Of a stretch of DNA of 64,000 nucleotides, positions 61,867 through 64,000 are shown piece by piece. The position numbers and the translations under genes are program-made. The notes under the pieces were generated by a model. It did no database searches and was not told the origin of the DNA. It was given only the letters and a program-made list of their open reading frames with translations. The stretch's first letter is position 1, and each line of letters begins with the position of its first letter. Origin of the DNA: UBA1952 sp965246765. Lineage in GTDB: Bacteria > Bacteroidota > Bacteroidia > Chitinophagales > Chitinophagaceae. Location of the stretch: contig CBDFFJ010000004.1 of assembly GCA_965246765.1 (NCBI GenBank), forward strand, positions 310,001-374,000, in the 5' to 3' direction.

Positions 61867-61947
61867 CTTTTGTCATCCCGGAACGGGAACTTGCACCATG
61901 CGAAAGGCAGCCTGTTATTAATAGTTCCCGTTCCGGGATGACAAAAG
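61867..61947. repeat. 25-bp perfect inverted repeat between transporter and kinase genes
   Basis: Arms 61867-61891 and 61923-61947 are perfectly complementary across a 31-nt spacer. Each arm also contains a smaller palindrome, CCCG-GAA-CGGG. It lies in the divergent promoter region and is either a regulatory structure or a dispersed repeat. The other 199-bp intergenic sequence shows no clear promoter. Confidence 0.85.
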
Positions 61948-61994
61948 ATTGGGAAATAGGCCTACACATCATAATCAAGCTATTCGGAACAAAT

Positions 61995-62927
61995 ATGCAA
62001 GACCTCGCCCTCGGCATAGACATTGGCGGCACCAACACCGTCTTCGGCATCGTGAACCGCCGCGGCGAAATCCTGACACAGGATGCGATGTTCACAAGCG
62101 GCTATGGGACTGCGGAGGCGTTTATAGACGCGTTGGCGGGCCGCGTCCTACCGATGATTGAAGAAGCAGGCCGCCCACTGGTTGCGGGCGCAGGCGTAGG
62201 CGCGCCAAACGGCAATTACTACACCGGAGAGATTGCTTACGCCGCTAATCTGGAATGGCAGGGCGTCATTCCGCTTGCAAGGCTGGTTGAAGAAGCCATT
62301 GGTCTGAAAACAACCATCACCAACGACGCCAATGCCGCTACAATCGGTGAGATGATGTACGGCGCGGCGAAGGGCATGAAGGATTTTATCATGGTAACGC
62401 TCGGCACCGGCTTAGGCAGCGGCTTTGTGGCAAATGGTAAGCTCATTTACGGGCATGACGGTTTTGCCGGGGAACTTGGGCACGTCATAGCAGTGCGCGA
62501 CGGCCGGGAATGCGGCTGCGGGCGGCGGGGCTGCCTGGAAACCTATGCCTCGGCCACAGGCATCGTAAGAACGGCGGAGGAATGGCTAAAAACTTGGCCC
62601 GACGATTCCATGCTGCGCGAAGGAGCACTTACCGCGAAGGCAATCGGCGCAGCGGCCGCTTCCGGCGATGCGCTGGCGCTGGCGCTTTTTGATTTTACCG
62701 GAAAGATTCTGGGGCAATGCCTTGCAGATGCCGTGGCTATCACTTCGCCGGAAGCCATTATCATGTTCGGCGGCCTGGCGCGGGCGGGCAATATCATTCT
62801 GGAACCAACGCAGCGGTATATGGAAGACGCGATGCTGCGGATTTATAAAGGCAAAGTGAAGCTGCTGCTATCGGTCTTGCCGGAGGCAGATGCAGCGATA
62901 TTGGGTGCGAGCGCGCTGGTGTGGTAG
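61995..62927 (+). CDS. ROK-family sugar kinase (glucokinase or N-acetylglucosamine kinase type)
   Basis: About 310 aa from the ATG at 61995; an earlier in-frame start (61938) runs through the inverted repeat and is rejected. It has the ATP-binding GIDIGGTNTVFG, the catalytic Asp in TNDANAATIGEM, VTLGTGLGSGFV, FAGELGHV and the ROK zinc motif CGCGRRGCLETYAS. Its neighbour is a FucP-like transporter, so it probably phosphorylates the sugar taken up. Confidence 0.92.
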   Translation: MQDLALGIDIGGTNTVFGIVNRRGEILTQDAMFTSGYGTAEAFIDALAGRVLPMIEEAGRPLVAGAGVGAPNGNYYTGEIAYAANLEWQGVIPLARLVEEAIGLKTTITNDANAATIGEMMYGAAKGMKDFIMVTLGTGLGSGFVANGKLIYGHDGFAGELGHVIAVRDGRECGCGRRGCLETYASATGIVRTAEEWLKTWPDDSMLREGALTAKAIGAAAASGDALALALFDFTGKILGQCLADAVAITSPEAIIMFGGLARAGNIILEPTQRYMEDAMLRIYKGKVKLLLSVLPEADAAILGASALVW

Positions 62928-62942
62928 TTGCCCGCTTGCCGC

Positions 62943-62992
62943 CCCAAGGCTGAAGCCTTGGGTTAAGGGTGTCGGGTTTACGGCTAAAGCCG
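62943..62992. repeat. Pair of GGCTnAAGCC hairpins
   Basis: CCCAAGGCT-GA-AGCCTTGGG (62943-62962) and CGGCT-AA-AGCCG (62981-62992) share the core GGCTnAAGCC. They lie between the kinase and the cysteine desulfurase gene and look like a REP-type pair. Confidence 0.75.
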
Positions 62993-63003
62993 CTTGGATA
63001 GAT

Positions 63004-63011
63004 TATTTTTG
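63004..63011 (+). promoter_or_regulatory. -7 box TATTTTTG upstream of the cysteine desulfurase
   Basis: A perfect TAnnTTTG ends 18 bp before the ATG at 63030; the -33 element is not clear. Confidence 0.4.
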
Positions 63012-63029
63012 CGCCCCAAGTCTCCAACT

Positions 63030-64000
63030 ATGCAGCGTATTTACTTTGACAATGCCGCCACTACTCCCCTTGACCCGGAAGTGCTTAACGCCATGATGCC
63101 TTACCTCACGGAAAAATTCGGCAATCCATCGTCCATCTATTCCTACGGGCGGGAGACGAAGATGGCCATTGAGGCGGCGCGCAAGTCGGTAGCGAAGATT
63201 CTGGGCTGCAAGCCGGCGGAGATTTTCTTCACATCCGGCGGCACGGAAAGCAGCAACACAGCTATCCGCGCCGCCGTGCAGGATTTAGGTTGTACGCATA
63301 TTATCTCCTCACCCATTGAGCACCATGCTACGCTGTACACGGTTCAGAATCTTGAGAAGGAAGGAAAGGTGCAGTTGTCCTTTGTAAAGCTGACAGACAA
63401 GGGCCACATTGATTTAGAAAGCCTGGAAGAGTTGCTTACTGCCAACAACGGCAAGACACTTGTAACGCTGATGCACGCAAACAACGAGGTAGGCAACCTG
63501 CTGGAAGTTGAAAAAGTCGGCGCGTTGTGCGAAAAGCACGGCGCTTTTTTCCACTGCGATATGGTACAAACCATTGGGCATTATCCGGTGAACATGCATT
63601 CTTTCCCGATTCATTTCGCCAGTGCAGCCGGTCATAAGTTTCACGGGCCGAAAGGCGTTGGCGTCTTATTCGTCAATGAGTCTATAAAGATTAATCCATT
63701 GCTGGCGGGCGGCTCTCAGGAACGCAATATGCGGGCAGGTACGGAAAATCTGTACGGCATTGTTGGCTTTGCAAGAGCATTGGAACTGGCGTCTTCCCGC
63801 TATGATTCGGACAGCTCATATGTCAATGAACTGAAAGGCTATATGTGCCGCCGCATCACGGAGACTTTCCCGCAGGCTGTCTGTAATGGCGATATGGCCG
63901 GCTCCTCGCTCTACACAGTGCTGAATGTTTCTTTTCCAAAAACTGACAAGAGCGAAATGCTGCTCTTCAATCTGGATATGGCGGGCATCTGCGTCAGCGG
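63030..64000 (+). CDS. Cysteine desulfurase, IscS/NifS family (3' end outside window)
   Basis: The frame from the ATG at 63030 stays open to the last base, giving 323 residues so far of an expected 380-400. This PLP enzyme removes sulfur from cysteine for Fe-S clusters and tRNA thiolation. Visible motifs are IYFDNAATTPLDPEV, FTSGGTESSNTAI, SPIEHHATL, LMHANNEVGNL and the PLP lysine in SAAGHKFHGPKGVG. The sulfur-carrying Cys loop has not been reached. Family type (IscS or NifS) is undecided. Confidence 0.92.
   Translation, partial: MQRIYFDNAATTPLDPEVLNAMMPYLTEKFGNPSSIYSYGRETKMAIEAARKSVAKILGCKPAEIFFTSGGTESSNTAIRAAVQDLGCTHIISSPIEHHATLYTVQNLEKEGKVQLSFVKLTDKGHIDLESLEELLTANNGKTLVTLMHANNEVGNLLEVEKVGALCEKHGAFFHCDMVQTIGHYPVNMHSFPIHFASAAGHKFHGPKGVGVLFVNESIKINPLLAGGSQERNMRAGTENLYGIVGFARALELASSRYDSDSSYVNELKGYMCRRITETFPQAVCNGDMAGSSLYTVLNVSFPKTDKSEMLLFNLDMAGICVS

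Noticed and set aside
1..64000. CRISPR arrays, prophage and insertion sequences
   Set aside because: No regularly spaced direct repeats of 20-40 bp, no Cas, integrase, phage structural or transposase genes were seen on either strand.

Overview
The window looks like an ordinary chromosomal stretch from a member of the phylum Bacteroidota. A Chitinophagales or related lineage is my guess; I cannot name a genus. The evidence is the fused LpxC-FabZ protein, the Bacteroidota-type alternative GlmU, a CrtA-like protein, many secreted proteins with short signal peptides ending in AQ, tRNA genes without an encoded CCA, and recurrent -7 boxes of the form TAnnTTTG (with TAnnTTCG variants). By eye the base composition is moderately GC-rich and even, with one clearly AT-rich patch at about 59.03-59.80 kb. 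No rRNA, prophage, insertion sequence or CRISPR array was seen.

Layout. 0-6 kb: cell-envelope genes (truncated transglutaminase-like membrane protein, bifunctional penicillin-binding protein) and an HD phosphohydrolase, separated by palindromic repeats. 6-11 kb: lipid A genes lpxD, lpxC/fabZ and lpxA, then an ABC ATPase and a tandem OmpA-domain protein. 11-18.7 kb, minus strand: a tightly packed five-gene unit encoding a SdiA-regulated-type lipoprotein, a metallophosphatase/outer-membrane-barrel fusion, an HD protein joined to a Pycsar-effector-type membrane domain, a membrane class III nucleotide cyclase, and a CrtA-like protein. This is the most interesting region. 18.8-32.9 kb: alternative GlmU, tpiA, tRNA-Glu and tRNA-Arg, sppA, folK, a large unknown envelope protein, a deoxynucleoside kinase, recQ, a carbohydrate porin and a HerA-like ATPase. 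33-44.4 kb: ABC ATPase, RlmK-like methyltransferase, MORN-type protein, purD, two POT peptide transporters, ispD and uvrA. 44.5-53.2 kb: two related barrel proteins flanking a SET-domain protein, a stress protein, pruA, acyltransferase, DUF2520 protein, ferredoxin and iscX. 53.3-58.3 kb, minus strand: an eight-gene overlapping unit (thioesterase, cinA, aroK, DUF423, polysaccharide deacetylase, LolA-like, lipoprotein, hotdog dehydratase) whose last four members resemble part of an aryl-polyene/flexirubin locus. 58.3-64 kb: TPR protein, an AT-rich HNH nuclease, a PIN toxin-antitoxin pair, a divergent sugar transporter/ROK kinase pair, and the start of a cysteine desulfurase.

How it fits together. 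Much of the window is housekeeping: lipid A, nucleotide, isoprenoid, folate and Fe-S metabolism, and DNA repair. On top of this lie (i) a candidate membrane cyclic-nucleotide signalling or defence unit at 11.0-18.7 kb, (ii) a small accessory island at 59.0-60.5 kb, and (iii) several families of intergenic palindromic or tandem repeats, including one that supplies the TAG stop codon of two unrelated genes.
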